DNA from: Przewalskia tangutica
Lineage: Eukaryota > Streptophyta > Magnoliopsida > Solanales > Solanaceae
Length of the DNA stretch: 64,000 nucleotides
Assembly: GCA_029844215.1 (NCBI GenBank)
Contig: CM056726.1
Location: forward strand, 81,955,548-82,019,547
Direction: 5' to 3'
Shown here piece after piece: positions 12,826 through 26,100 of the stretch (its first letter is position 1; each line of letters opens with the position of its first letter). The translations under genes and the position numbers were made by a program. Under the pieces are notes generated by a model. It ran no database searches. It was not told the DNA's origin and was given only the letters and a program-made list of their open reading frames with translations.

Positions 12826-14193
12826 GGGTGTTAGTATCTTGGTGTTTTATATGAAAAGGAGTCTTTTGAAAAGTATGTAAGCACGTAGTACCTTGGGTTA
12901 AATTCCCGGATTTTTATGTGTGAAACGAAAGTGCCATGAGTTTATAAAAATGGAAGTCTAAAGGTTTAATGAACTTGCCTATATTTGCTTGTGATAGCTT
13001 TGAGTGCAAGTATTATATGTTTACGTTGTCGTGACTCTCTGAGGGTCATTGCCTTGTTGTAAGTTTACTTGGACATACCGATGATGTGGGATTCCACGTA
13101 TGCTTCCATTATGATTGATCCTTGACACGCTTATACGATGTGAGATTCCGGCATGTGACCGTGATGCGCGTTAGATTCCGTGATTTGTTTAATTACCCAT
13201 GGTCACGCGTGATACGATGAGGATTCCGGCACGCGACCATGTTACGACTATTACTCCACGGGCTAGCTCCCACGAAGACCGCACCTACGATGAGGATGCC
13301 GAGGCACGCATGGCTACGCCATGCTTATACGATGAAGGATTCCGGGGCATGCGGCCGCGTTATATATATATATATATGTTGTGTATGTGTACGCCGACAG
13401 TGAGGTGGGATGCCACGGGCGCGACACATGGTTACATTTTACACTTATAGCTGTCTGCAGTGATGGGGGATTCCACGGGCACGCTTTGATATTTGTGTGA
13501 CTTGATCGCGTCCCAGATTGGGCCGGGTAGTATATGCGTCCCTCCATAAAGGGCCGGATTATGTTATGAAAGATAAGTAAGTTAGATGGTAATGAACTTA
13601 ATGACTTCTCCTAAGTATGTACGTAAGATATGGCTATAACTCTTAATGGAATGGAAAAGATAATGATGTGCAATTAAGTTCATAAGTGGTAATGACACGG
13701 CAGGATCTGGTATGTACTTTTTATACTTGCCTCGCCATTCTTTTGTACGCTTATGATCTGCATTTACTTTATTTCCGTTCCATATTCGGTACCTGTTGTA
13801 CTGACCCTCTTCGGGGGGCTGCGTTCATGTCCGCAGGTTTAGGTACACAGTTGTGGATCCGCGAGCTTAGGATCCTGGTTCAGCATTTTGAGATGGCTCC
13901 AATGTTCCAGAGTTGTCATGGCTATGTATATTCAGGGGTACGGCGGGGCCTTGTCCCGTCATAGTATTTGTTCAAATCTTAGAGGTCTGTATTCATCCGC
14001 GTACGCCGCTAGAGTTTTTACATTGTTAAACAGTATAGACCCTTTCGGGTAATTGTTATGTTATGGCAGCCTTATCGGCTTGGCCTTGGTTTTAAAAAAA
14101 AAGTGTTATTTATTTTCCGCAGTTTATTATGTTGTATGATTAGAAGGGTGCCCAGGTAGGGCACCAGTCGCGGCCCGGGGTCGGGTCGTGACA
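12826..14193 (+). mobile_element. Stack layer 4, right piece: family B-like LTR 3' end
   Basis: Continues layer 4 after element 1, starting with the right TSD copy GGGTG. It holds the reverse-complement counterparts of the element 2 LTR ('ttagtatcttgg', 'gtggatccgcgagctt', 'ggcagccttatcgg') and ends GGGTCGTGACA at 14193. No primer-binding site follows, so it is a 3' or solo LTR. The predicted TSD is CATTA. Confidence 0.8.
13080..13490. repeat. Degenerate minisatellite in layer 4 LTR
   Basis: The motif 'gatgtggGATTCC(A/G)CG..cacgc' recurs roughly every 50-90 bp about seven times, with large variation. It lies at the same LTR position as the tandem arrays in other copies. A (TA)n run at 13360-13378 lies within it. 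ORFs here are chance. Confidence 0.6.
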
Positions 14194-14927
14194 CATTATA
14201 ACAATAAGTAATATCCAATTACTTTAAAATAAGAAGGACTTTTACCTCATTTGTTTACCAAAAACTCCCCAAAACAAATCGGCTTTTTATCGTCCGCAGC
14301 TGCTTCGCTCCACTTCTTCAAGTTCCAATCACATATATGTATCCCCTACAACCTTAGGATCAACTTCTATTCACGTTTTGCTTCCAAAAAGTCGACGTAA
14401 AACCCCTAGGGTTTCATTCTATTTTCGGCCCAACCTAGATTTAAGGGTTAAGGGTGCTTAATCTTAGAAAGAAAATACTTTGATCTTGTTCTTGTTGTCT
14501 ATGGTGATTTCGAAATATCTAGGTTAAGGAGAGATGAGGGTTTGTATGGATGAAGGTCTTATGTTCCAAGTCTTCAAGACTTATCTATATATACTAAGGT
14601 GGAGTCTTTGCAAGACAAGTGGAGAGGGCACTTGCTCTCCTCCTATTGGTCAAGAATTCTCTTCACAAAAATAATATCCCACCCTTAGCCAACTTTTCTC
14701 AACAATTTCGATGGCCCTATACCATACAACACCAAGACTTAATAATTTAACACTTAGTCCATACTTCTATTGAAAAGAATTCAATTACTAGAATTAATTC
14801 TTGTCATCACATTAATCTCGAAAATTTTCCGTATAAGGAAATATAAAAATTCTTTCCTTTCGACATTCCAATCTTAATTCTATAATCATGTTCTCACTTA
14901 GTAGCTATGGAAATACGGGGTGTAACA
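14194..14927 (-). mobile_element. Stack layer 5: partial minus-strand LTR
   Basis: It starts mid-LTR ('taatatccaattac', as at 19743 in element 3) and ends ATACGGGGTGTAACA at 14927. No polypurine tract follows. It is inserted in layer 6. The predicted TSD is AATCC (14928-14932). Confidence 0.72.
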
Positions 14928-16854
14928 AATCCCCTAACATTACATGATTTGAGTCTTCTTGTAAAGAAGTGAATGTATGTAGTACTTTGGGTTCAACTCC
15001 CTTACATGACGTGATAATGTCTTGGTTGTATTAAAATGAAAGATGTGGTAGTGCTTTAGTTTTCTAAAATGAAAGATGTTATAACGGCTTTATGGGAAGT
15101 TGGTTATAACAGTTTGTGGAAAGTCAAGAGATAGTATAAAAGGTTATAAGGAAATCATGTGAGAATGTCCATGATTAAGTCCTTAATATAGTACATGAAA
15201 TGAAAGTGTCTTGAGTTTATAAAGTGAATGTACGGAGGACGTACATTGTTGTAATGGATCTTAATCTTTAATAAACTATGTGGTAGTGTCTTGGTGTTAT
15301 AAAATGAAAGACTTGTTAGTGTCTTGGTTTCTCTAAAAATGATAGTTCATTCTATTTATGCTAATGAGACTTGAAGATGATTTAAATGGTACATAGTTGC
15401 TTGTGATAGCTATATGTGTACATTCTTTTATATTTGCACCAAATACCAAAAATGGGTCGGGACATGTCGTACCTCGCATGATGGTATTGTCTTGGTCATT
15501 TTAGAAAGGAAGACATGGTATTGTCTTGGTTATTTACAAAGGAATGCATGGTATTGTCTTGTTTATTTTAAAAGGAAGGCATTGTATTTGCCTTGGTTGT
15601 TTTAAAATGAAAGATATGATAGTTCCTTGGTCGTATAAAATGGTGGTTCATTCACTTGGATCTAATGTGAGATAAAGATTACTTAACTTACATATGTTGT
15701 TCATGATAGCCAGTAGTGCAAGTGTTATATTATTTATTGCGGGGTCAATCCCCGGGACATTACATATCCATGGATTTTCTCTCCACGATGCAAGTATGGC
15801 GTATATGCTCATTTCAGGTCTGTATGGCCTATGCAGGTGAAATAGTCCTATGCAGGGCAAATTGCTCCATTGCGGGTCCACAAGACCTATGCGGGTGAAA
15901 TAGTCCTATGCGGGGCAAATTGCTCCATTGCGGGTCCACAAGACCTATGCGGGTGAAATAGTCCCTTGAATAGGATTGCATAATGATACTACGGGCGGGC
16001 GGCCCTAAATTAATCATAAGCTTCCTATTTTAAAACGGTAAAGTTTACTCTTATTACTCTCATTGATAAAAAGGCACAGTGTACTGGTAGTTGATTATTA
16101 TAATTATTACATACCGACAGTGGTGTGGAAATTCCACGGGCATGTTTATCTGATGATGGTTGTATATTATTTGTTACATGCTGACAGTGATGTTGTATTC
16201 CACGAGCATGCTTCTGTGATATTATATGCTGAGGGCAGGTGTCCCGGATTTTGACATGGCTTTCATATTTGAAAGTGGTACGGTGTTACAGTAGTACAGT
16301 GATACAAGGTACAGTTGGCTCTGATTTTATATGACACGGTAGGATCTGGTATTTGATTTTCATACTTTCCCCTGTCATTCCTTTGTACAGTTATGATCTT
16401 ATTTATTGTACTTTATTTTTGTTCCATACTTAGTACATGTTGTATTTCCCCCTTCGGGGGGCTGCGTTCATGTCTGCATGTCTAGGTACTCAGTTGTGGA
16501 TCCGCGAGCTTAAGATCCTTGTTCAGCATTTTGGGATAGCTCCGATGTTCCAGAGCTTGTCGTTATGGCTAGGTATATTAAGAGGTACGGCGGGGCCTTG
16601 TCCCGTCATAGTATTTGTCCAAAATCTTAGAGGTTTGTATTCATATGTGGGCTGGACTGGCTAGAGTTGTATTTACATTATTGAACAGTGTAGCCCCTTT
16701 CGGGTGATTTATATTATGGCAGCCTTATCGGCTTTGTCTTTGTTTAAAGGAAAAAAATGAGTGTTATTTATCTTCCGCGGTTTATTGTGTTGTACGAATA
16801 GAAGGGTGTCCAGGTAGGGCACCAGTCGCGGGCCCGAGGGTTCGGGGCGTGACA
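14928..16854 (+). mobile_element. Stack layer 6: partial plus-strand family B-like LTR
   Basis: It starts mid-LTR and ends GGGGCGTGACA at 16854. It shares 'gtggatccgcgagctta', 'cggcggggccttgtcccgtc' and 'ggcagccttatcgg' with layer 4 and element 2. Unlike the inner layers, what follows (16855 on) is not LTR sequence. This is therefore the oldest, outermost LTR insertion of the stack. Confidence 0.78.
15829..15968. repeat. 58-bp tandem repeat in layer 6 LTR, about 2.4 copies
   Basis: The unit starts CCTATGC(A/G)GGTGAAATAGTC and includes GGCAAATTGCTCCATTGCGG. Related single blocks occur in both element 2 LTRs (27797-27860 and 36950-37010). Confidence 0.85.
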
Positions 16855-17219
16855 AAGGGCCGCTTGTCGTCCAGCGACTCGAAGTTTGGTTCTGCTTGTT
16901 TGGTGCCGCGGCGCTACGCGTATAGTGAACCAATAATTCTCTGGAATCTTCTGATTCATGAACTCATTTGAAAGACCAAAGATCAGCCAACTCTTGACAT
17001 AATCAAGGTGACTTTTGATCAGATTTGGAACATCACTTAAATTCCTAAATTCTAAAAAAATTTGAGAGTCTTTATCCTTCTTCTAGCAATCTCTTGTTCT
17101 TGTTTCTTATATAAGGATTCTCAAGTATTGGCTTGTGCTTGAGAAAGTATTGTTGTTTTATCTTGGGAGGCTATTACCCACTTACCGTAAGCCATTATAT
17201 ACGGGGGTAATTTTGCCTT
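16855..17219. other. Original locus, left piece: unassigned low-copy-like sequence
   Basis: No match to the LTR families in this window. It has a plus-strand TATA-like motif (TTATATAAGG near 17107). It ends with GCCTT (17215-17219), the left TSD of element 3, and its continuation is at 26844. It could be intron or 5' flank of the decayed RNase H-like gene at 39434, or an older retroelement LTR. No reading frame stands out. Confidence 0.4.
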
Positions 17220-20200
17220 TGTCACGACTCCAAATCGGGTCTGGATCGTGCCTTACCCTGCACCCTAGTGACACAACATCGAGAAATCAATGAACATAAA
17301 ACAACAACATGAGATAACGTAAATATAAAACAATAATCAGGAAACTTGCTTCGGCATATATATAACCATCAACTCTTTTACAAATGAACATTAATCCTTT
17401 TTACCAACCCAATTTCACAACAAGATTTCATGCACTTAAGAATGATACGACACAACGGCGGACAGGCCCGCCAAACCCCCGAATGTAAACACTTACTACG
17501 AGGACTATACCACCGATAAGCCTCCGAGAAACGGAGCTTCCCAAACGCTGAATCATGACTCGAGAGCTAGGATCAACGATCGATGTACCTCAACTCGCGC
17601 ATGAACGCAGCTTCGGGCGAGGTCGATAACAAAATAGTATGTGAAACTAAAAATAAATATCAGAAATGAAATCATAGTAGTCTATACAAAGCAGAGACAT
17701 GTATGATAACCAAACTACGCTCACCATAAATAAGCCATGTCAAGTCGTGACTCACACCTCAAGTCATCACTCAATTTAACAACGGGTCTCACGCCACAAC
17801 ATCAATCGTGCCCGTGGAATACCTTCCTCACTGCCGGCAGTTTATGATATACAAGCACCAAGGAATACATATGAACACCAGGTCCCACCTGTGTCCTAAT
17901 AAAACTGTACAGGGTAAGTACGAAGGCCTAGCCGACTACTAACACCTACGCATCAACAAGGTCATAAATCAGATTATAAGATCTGCTCTGCATCATTACA
18001 TGATCAAAGCCGCCACTTGCCCGCAGATCTAATGCGCGTCTAGTCCCGAACTTCCCGCACTCGCATAAGGCCAATCTCATCGCCCGCATGAGGTATTCCC
18101 GCATCGAGGGTAGCTACTCCCGCATCGCCCCGACTTTCGAGTCCGCACGCCACAAGGACCGCATGCCCATAAAGGACGACACTAACTCGAACTCTCGTAG
18201 CTCCGCATAGGCCCTCAGACCCGCATGAGGTATTCTCGAATCACGGTCCTGCATCACCGAGTCTACCCCAGACGGAGGGCGCTTAACCCCTAATCATCTC
18301 AAGAGATGAATGCCACAATACTATCATAACGATCGATAGTTAATAAGCATAATCAGAAACCCCTTACACAAACATCACAAGATACTAACACACGTAGCAT
18401 CCTAACACGCTTACTTATCAAAGCAACAAGAAAGTATTACAAGGCTATCACAAACCAATACAATCAAGTTATTCACACAAGGTACTTTCTACTAACAAGT
18501 TCGTATCTATCCCCAAAGTACTTCACACATTAAAATCTTAAAAAGATCTGCTTTCTTTCACATAAGTCACACAATACCCGTAGTATAAAATAGAGTGACT
18601 GCCCTTTTAAGAAAACTAAAACTCTTACCTTTGTAAAATCAAGTAACAACATTATTTTCCAAACGCCCAAGTTTGCCTAATTTCAAATGTTCACGTTTCT
18701 TATTTTAGAAAGGTTTCGTAGTTCATAGTCTTATTCATTTAAGAATATAATTCTCTTTTAAACAATCTGAGAAACATAAGCCTTATATGAGTAGGATATT
18801 CTTGTTTATAACAATCTTATTACAAATGACCATGATCTAGGAAATATCATTTTGTCTCATCTTAGCTTCTATGCAGATGGAAGTTTCTACCGGTTTTAAT
18901 AATACTTAATTATTCAAAACATTTCCTTTTATTAACGCCGCAGTTGGTTTGTCGATACACATCCCGATTCCCAAAATCAAGAAACGTTTAAGCCGTTATA
19001 CCTAACTTCCCATAAAGCTAGTATAACTCTTAAGTTCTCAAAACCAAGTATTACTTCTCTTTCAAAACGATTTGAAATCTTTTGAAATACTTCAAGTTCT
19101 TTATAATCACACATCAAGCCGCTTATAAACAAATCATTTACCTTTTAAAACCACAAAGTGTTTTCTTATCTACATAAAGTCGTTATAACCAACTTCCCAT
19201 AAAGCCGTTATAACACTTTATGTTTAAACCCATCGAATACATTTAGCACATGACGCTCACCGCACTACATAGTTCACACATATCATGCTAGAAGAGATAG
19301 GAAGAGGTTCACATACCTCGCGACGATTATCGACTAATAGCAAACCGCCCGAGTACCTCAAGCCGCCGGCTACTCCTGCCAAGTAGAATGCGCCACACGT
19401 AGTACTTCAACCTATAAGGCCACAAGGCGCTTATTAACATCTAGATCTTATCGTAGAACATTCTACCGAAACTTCGACAAGACTCTCCCGCAACAACAGA
19501 AATCTCCTCCTCTATCTGGGCCGCTATCAAGCCAACCCGGGGTTATACGCCTAACCCGACGTGCACAATTCTACCTCACAGAAAGCTACACAAGTCATCA
19601 GAATACAGTCTATGTAATTACAGATTCAAGATTTTCTTTCAAAAGGTTTCTTATTATTCGTGCTTAAGTCCAAGGACATTGCCACAACATTAAGTTCAGA
19701 TTATATATATAGTATACTTCAACTATATATTCCTACAACATGTAATATCCAATTACAATAGGGACAAGATAATTACCTCGATAAGCCCATAATTATCCAA
19801 GTATAAATGTCGATCCTTAGCAACGCTTAGCTCCAACTCCGAGCGCCCAACCCGCTCTAAACCACCCTTAGAAGTTCTAACCAACTTCTACACAATACTC
19901 CAACTGACTATGGAGATTTTCCTAGTGGTTTCGGTTTTGTGGACTGACGGAAGTATAATAGTATTTCGGCTTTTCAGATAGGTATAACCTTAGAATACAA
20001 CAAGGTATACTACTAAGGTAATTGGGCATTATAACAATACTTTTGAGAGTATTTCTACCAAGAGGGGTATTATATGAAAACAAACTAGGCAGTGGGGTAC
20101 CCCACGGCCACACCACAAAGGAGGGGTGGCTACCCTCGGCCTACCCCACTGTGGGGACTCTCGCCAGGGCCTCACGGTGGGAGGGGAAGGCTCTCAAGAC

Positions 20201-20934
20201 TTAGGCATTTTGACGGGTTAAGTCTTCAACCTTAGAGGGTATTTATAGCACAAGCCAAGGCCAACCAATGGCCAAGATCTAGCCAAGTGCTAGCAAGTGT
20301 AGGCCAAGATATGCCCAAGTGCCCCTAGTCCCTACTCCCAAAACCCTCACAAATATCTACACAAATATCTACCCACAACTTGCCCACCAATCACCCTAAG
20401 TCGCCCACTTGCTTCAATGCGAGGTGACACACGCCACCCTCCCGCTGGTCCAAAATGTTCGCCTCTCGGAAAAATCCGCAAAAATAAGAAAAGACATAGC
20501 CGGAATTTTCCCTCGCAAGTTATGTAAAACGTCGTTTAAAAAACGACTCTAACCAAAGGTTGTGCACAAATGCCATTCTACTAAGCCACTAGGCGGGGTG
20601 ACACGTGTCACCCTCCTATTGGCCCAAAATAAAACATCTTCCGAAAATATCCATAATGGCCAAAATCTCAAAACAAAGCTGGCCCCACAAAACCAGAATT
20701 TCTCCGTGGGCCCCACGTGACCATTTTCGAAAATAAAATTCCATAATTCTCTAATATTCCAGGAAGTCCGAATACCAAATCTGGGAATCCAATTCCCATT
20801 AACGAACCTTTTTCCTTCACAAAAACCGGAAACTTTTCCGTGGAAAAATCGCCTCTTTCTTCCTTCCAATCTTTCTGTCGTATTCTCGTACGTACGTCCT
20901 CGCATACATACCCTAGAACCTACGGGGTATAACA
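17220..20934 (-). repeat. Element 3 3' LTR
   Basis: A 3715-bp LTR colinear with 23125-26838. It ends ACGGGGTATAACA next to the polypurine tract. TATA-like box at 20240-20247 (minus). Confidence 0.92.
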
Positions 20935-20969
20935 TTCTCCCCTCCTTAGAAACATTCGTCCCGAATGTT
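20935..20969 (-). other. Element 3 polypurine tract and hairpin
   Basis: Minus-strand AAGGAGGGGAGAA (20935-20947) abuts the 3' LTR. The 8-bp inverted repeat AACATTCG/CGAATGTT is at 20951-20958 and 20962-20969. Confidence 0.88.
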
Positions 20970-21165
20970 CCTTCTAGGTCTCAAAACAAACGTGCGCCAA
21001 TATAGTCTTCACTACTATACTTACGAGAACAATCCTGCCATACCTGGCCATGGAAACACCTGCGCAAAACTTACATCTAAGTCCACGAGGAAACACCTTT
21101 ACATCACCACAAATACCTCTTCCCGGGGTCAAAATATACTTCCTTAGTCACTGATACCACTTTTG

Positions 21166-22046
21166 TCACTTTGTCGCGAGCCTTGCTCCGACGACCCAAC
21201 AAATGGTACCGGGCTGCTTGCGATTCCGGAGGATCTCGTACACTCGAACTCTTACCACATTCTGATACTGCTTTAGTATCCAAAACTCGGGGTTACTATC
21301 TCTAACGTGGTCATCATTAACTGGGAACATTCTGGATGGATCTTCGATACTTTCCCGATCATAACAATACGAAAGACCGGCACGCCTCCTAAGTCGGACA
21401 AGAAAGCTAACATATAGCAACCCGCCTATTCTTCACATGAACTCAAAAGGGCCCCAAGTAACTCGGGCTAAGTTCCCTTTGTTTCCAAAACTCGTCACAC
21501 CCTAACCGGGGTGGTACTTTCAAGAAGACCGACCGTCAACCTGAACTCTAAGCGTCGTCGCCGATTATCCGCACGATTTCTCTGAGCTGCCAGAACATCT
21601 TCTAGACAAGCTTCGCACTATCCACAGTCTGCTGGAACAAGCCTGAACCAACTAACTGAACCTTGCCAACATCGAACCAATCGACTGGCAACTTACACTT
21701 CCGCCCCTACAAGGCTTCAAAAGGCGACATCCGAACACTGAAATGGTAGCTCAAACGCTCCCTCCACAGGAGACAACAATCCTCACAACTACCCCTGAAA
21801 TCCACGCACTGGCCCGAGGGCGAATGCGATTCGAGACTCACCGAAGTTCTTAACACATGCTTGGTAAAACTTCCGTAAACAAAACAGCCAGTAACTGGCT
21901 CCATCGTCATTATAAGGTGAAGGTAGGCACCCCGCAACCTTACAACCTTTCGATAACCCAACACAATGAGTAAAATGGTCTCCGATCAAGAACACGATGG
22001 CTGCTCCCATCGCCCGACCACCGGTCGAACGCATCCACGAACTCAT
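21166..22046 (-). pseudogene. Integrase C-terminal remnant of element 3
   Basis: Minus-strand fragments in different frames, in the order expected for the end of Ty3/gypsy pol. First is a highly decayed integrase core (about 22046-21789, with a relic near GESRIAFALG). Next is MSPFEAL-stop-GRKCKLPVDWFDVGK (about 21733-21670), a block that normally reads MSPYEALYGRKC. Then AQRNRADNRRRRLEF (about 21600-21555), the region before the GPY module. Last is DPSRMFPVNDDHVRDSNPEF (about 21340-21280), the usual tail of these integrases. Integrase inserts the cDNA; this copy is dead, with several stops and frameshifts. No chromodomain is clear. Confidence 0.72.
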
Positions 22047-22162
22047 ACGCGTTAACTAAACTCGGGCCTAACACCTCGTGACTACCACAAGGCGGGACCA
22101 CCACAACCGACCCCACCACCATACCGCCGGGTTGACCCGCAACATGGCCTCAACCCGACCCG
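22034..22162 (-). other. Conserved non-coding block of element 3
   Basis: Runs from 'ccacgaactcatacg' to 'caacccgacccg'. Same block as in elements 1, 4 and 5 and, more weakly, 2. It lies just beyond the integrase relic. Confidence 0.75.
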
Positions 22163-22490
22163 TCATTGCGCAAAACACTAGCTCCCCGAAGGAATAATTT
22201 CACAAATCATATTACGAAAACCTAGCGGTCTTCCTAGCTCGACTACCTTCTTTCATTTCATACTACATGTGGACTTATCCCAAACACACCACGTGCACTA
22301 TGCACTCCTATAAGTGGTCAAACATAAACATACGCCTCTACCCGAGACGGCCTTACCTCTAAGGTCTTTGCGTATAAAGCCTAAGGCTCACACTTTCTAT
22401 CCTCCAAAATCTTACTCGGTTAACCCACCATGATTTCTAATCACAACTAACACACCGCTATCGTAACATAGCACTTAAGGTATACTCACC
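22163..22490 (-). other. Element 3 linker between the conserved block and gag
   Basis: Non-coding and colinear with 49821-50275 (inverted) and 56968-57300. Shared text includes 'cacgtgcactatgcact' and 'ggccttacctctaaggtc'. Confidence 0.6.
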
Positions 22491-22925
22491 TTGAAAGTTA
22501 CCAAGGACTCACGCTCCGCCCTCTTCTCGCCCTCGTTAACCCGCCGATCTCACGCTTTCGGCCTGCGCATAAGCCCGCATACGTGCCATGCTCAAGCCCA
22601 ACTAAAGAATTACTCTTGCACAACCCTTTCTTAGGTAGTCATCCGCATCGCGATACATCTGTGATACTCTCCGTAGCCAAATCCATAGCTAGTAACAAGC
22701 GTTGTCTCGCAATCTATATTCTCGGTTCCTGGCCGTGGAACAAGGTTCACATACCATGGCCGCAGAGAATCGCCGCCATTCTTAAACTCACGGGCTAGTA
22801 ACGCCGCAGAAATCCCCGAACGGCACTACCCTAGGTAATGATTGGGCTCAGGCCCTCGCAACCCTCTCAGATTCTACTCGCAGCCTCGGCCGCTTGCCCT
22901 CCCGTTGCCGCTTCACGCGAGGCAT
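22488..22925 (-). pseudogene. gag N-terminal remnant of element 3, zinc knuckles deleted
   Basis: The start codon equivalent to those of elements 1, 4 and 5 is the ATG at 22925-22923 (minus). Downstream text matches the gag of element 5, including the region encoding relics of its basic QQ/RR stretch (22490-22600). The sequence then jumps from 'ttgaaagttacc' straight to 'ggtatactcacc', which in element 5 are about 350 bp apart (57290 and 57650). The zinc-knuckle part of gag is therefore lost. The junction words (ACTCACCTT and ACTCGCCTC) are similar, consistent with a short-homology deletion. Not functional. Confidence 0.62.
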
Positions 22926-23108
22926 AACGGTAGGGAAAGAAATACGTGAGGGTCCAACTTAAAACACAGCCTCTAAGGCACGACTCTGAGTGAGAAGAAT
23001 AGAAACCAATCCTAAATATCCTATAGCCTCCCGACATTGGCGTGGTGCACAACACACCGATAATCAAGACTTCATCGATACGGCTCAGACACTTTCCGAG
23101 GATTAATC

Positions 23109-23120
23109 GCTTCGATACCA
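23109..23120 (-). other. Element 3 primer-binding site, variant
   Basis: At the expected place, 4 nt from the 5' LTR, the minus strand reads TGGTATCGAAGC instead of TGGTATCAGAGC. The first seven bases of pairing are kept. The change resembles the CAG-to-CG changes seen elsewhere here and may be a base-calling error. Confidence 0.8.
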
Positions 23121-23124
23121 CTTT

Positions 23125-26100
23125 TGTCACGACCAAATCGGCGTGGATCGTGCCTTACCCCGCACCCTAGTGACACAACATCGAGAAATCACGGAACATA
23201 AAACAACAAATGAGATAATGTAAATATAAAACAATAATCAGGAAACTTGCACGTCGGCATATATATAACCATCAACTCTTTTACAAATGAACAGCTTAAT
23301 CCTTTTTACCAACCCAAATTCACAACAAGATTTCATGCACTTCTAAGAATGATACGACCACAACGGGCGGACAGGCCCCGCCAAACCCCGAATGTAAACA
23401 CTTACTACGATGCGGACTATACCATCGATAAGCCTCCGAGAAACGGAGCTTCCCAAACGCCGAATCGTGACTCGAGAGCTAGGATCAACGATCGATGTAC
23501 CTCAACTCGCAGATGAACGCAGCCTCGGGCGAGGTCAAGCATAACAAAAATTTAGTATGTGAAACTAAAAATAACATCAGAAATGAAATCATAGTAGTCT
23601 ATACAAAGCAGAGACATGTATGATAACCAAACTACGCTCACCATAAATAAGCCATGTCAAGTCGTGACTCACACCTCAAGTCATCACTCAATTTAACAAC
23701 GGGTCTCACGCCCACAACATCAATCGTGCGTGGAATACCTTCCTCACCGCCAGCTTTATGATATACAAGCACCAAGGAATACATATGAACACCGTGTCCC
23801 ACCGTGTCCTAATAAAACTGCACAGGTGGTAATCGAAGGCCTAGCCGACTACTAACACCTACGCATCAACAAGGTCATAAATCAGATCATAAGATCTCGC
23901 TCTGCATCGCCACATGATCAAAGCCGCCACTTGCCCGCAGATCTAATGTCGCGTCTAGTCCTGGAACTTCCCGCACTCGCGATAGGCCAATCTCATCGCC
24001 CGCATGAGGTATTCCGCATCGGTAGCTACTCCGGCATCGCCCCGACTTTCGAGTCCGCACGCCACGCGACCGCATGCCCATAAAGGACGCACACTAACCT
24101 CGAACTCTCGTAGCTCCGATAGGCCCTCAGACCCGCATGAGGTATTCTCGAATCATGGTCCTGCATCACCGAGTCTACCCCGACGGAGGGCTTAACCCCT
24201 AATCATCTCAAGAGATGAATGCCACAATACTATCATAACGATCGATAGTTAATAAGCATAATCAAGAGAAACCCCTTACACAAACATCACAAGATACTAA
24301 CACACGTAGCATCCTAACACGCTTACTTATCAAAGCAACAAGAAAGTATTACAAGGCTATCACAAACCAATACAATCAAGTTATTCACACAAGGTACTTT
24401 CTACTAACAAGTTCGTATCTATCCCCAAAGTACTTCACACATTAAAATCTTAAAAAGATCTGCTTTTCACATAAGTCACACAATACCCGTAGTATAAAAT
24501 AGAGTGATCATTCTTTTAAGAAAACTAAAACTCTTACCTTTGTAAAATCAAGTAACAACATTATTTTCCAAACGCCCAAGTTTGCCTAATTTCAAATGTT
24601 CACGTTTCTTATTTTAGAAAGGTTTCAGAGTTCATAGTCTTATTCATTTAAGAATATAATTCTCTTTTAAACAACTGAGAAACATAAGCCTTATATGTGA
24701 GTAGGATATTCTTGTTTATAACAATCTTATTACAAAGAACCATGATCTAGGAAATATCATTTTGTCTCATCTTAGCTTCTGCAGATGGAAGTTTCTACGG
24801 TTTTAATAATACTTAATTATTCAAAACATTTCCTTTTATTAACGCCGCAGTTGGTTTGTCGATACACATCCCGATTCCCAAAATCAAGAAAACGTTTAAG
24901 CCGTTATACCTAACTTCCCATAAAGCTAGTATAACTCTTAAGTTCTCAAAACCAAGTATTACTTCTCTTTCAAAACGATTTGAAATCTTTTGAAATACTT
25001 CAAGTTCTTTATAATCACACATCAAGCCGCTTATAAACAAATCATTTACCTTTAAAACCACAAAGTGTTTTCTTATCTACATAAAGTTATAACCAACTTC
25101 CCATAAAGCCGTTATAACACTTTATGTTTTAAACCCATCGAATACATTTAGCACATGCACGCTCACCGTACTACATAGTTCACACATATCATGCTGTAAG
25201 AGATAGGAAGAGGTTCACATACCGCGACGATTATCGACTAATAGCAACCGCCCGAGTACCTCGCCGCCGGCTACTCCTAAGCCAAGTAGAACGCGCCACA
25301 CGTAGTACTTCAACCTATAAGGCCACGCGCGCTTATTAACATCTAGATCTTATCGTAGAACATTCTACCAAAATTGACAAGACCTCCCCGCAAACAGAAA
25401 TCTCCTCCTCATCTGGGCCGGCCATCAAGCCAACTGCGGGGTTATACGCCTAACCCGACGCACAATTCTACCACACAGAAAGCTACACTTCATCTAATAC
25501 AGGTCTATGTAATTACAACTGATTCGGTTCTTTCGAAAAGGTTTCTTATTATTCAGGCTTAAGTCCAAGGACATTGCCACAACATTAAGTTCAGTACTAT
25601 ATATATAGTATACTTCAACTATATATTCCTACAACATGTAATATCCAATTACAATAGGGGGACAAGATAATTACCTCGATAAGCCCATAATTATCCAAGT
25701 ATAAATGTCGATCCTTAGCAACGCTTAGCTCCAACTCCGAGCGCTCCAACCCGCTCTAAACCACCCTTAGAAGTTCTAACCAACTTCTACACAATACTCC
25801 AACGGACTATGGAGATTTTCCTAGGGTTTCGGTTTTGTGACTGACGGGAAGTATAATAGTATTTCTGGGCTTTTCGTATAGGTATAACCTTAGAATACAA
25901 CAAGGTATACGGCTAAGGTAATTTGGGCATTATAACAATACTTTTGAGAGTATTTCTACCAAGAGGGGGGGTATTATATGAAAACACACTAGCAGTGGTA
26001 CCCCACGGCCACACCACAACGGAGGGGGGGTGGCTACCCCTCGGCCTACCCCACTGTGGGGACTCTCGCCAAGGGGCCTCACGGGTGGGAGGGAAGGCTC

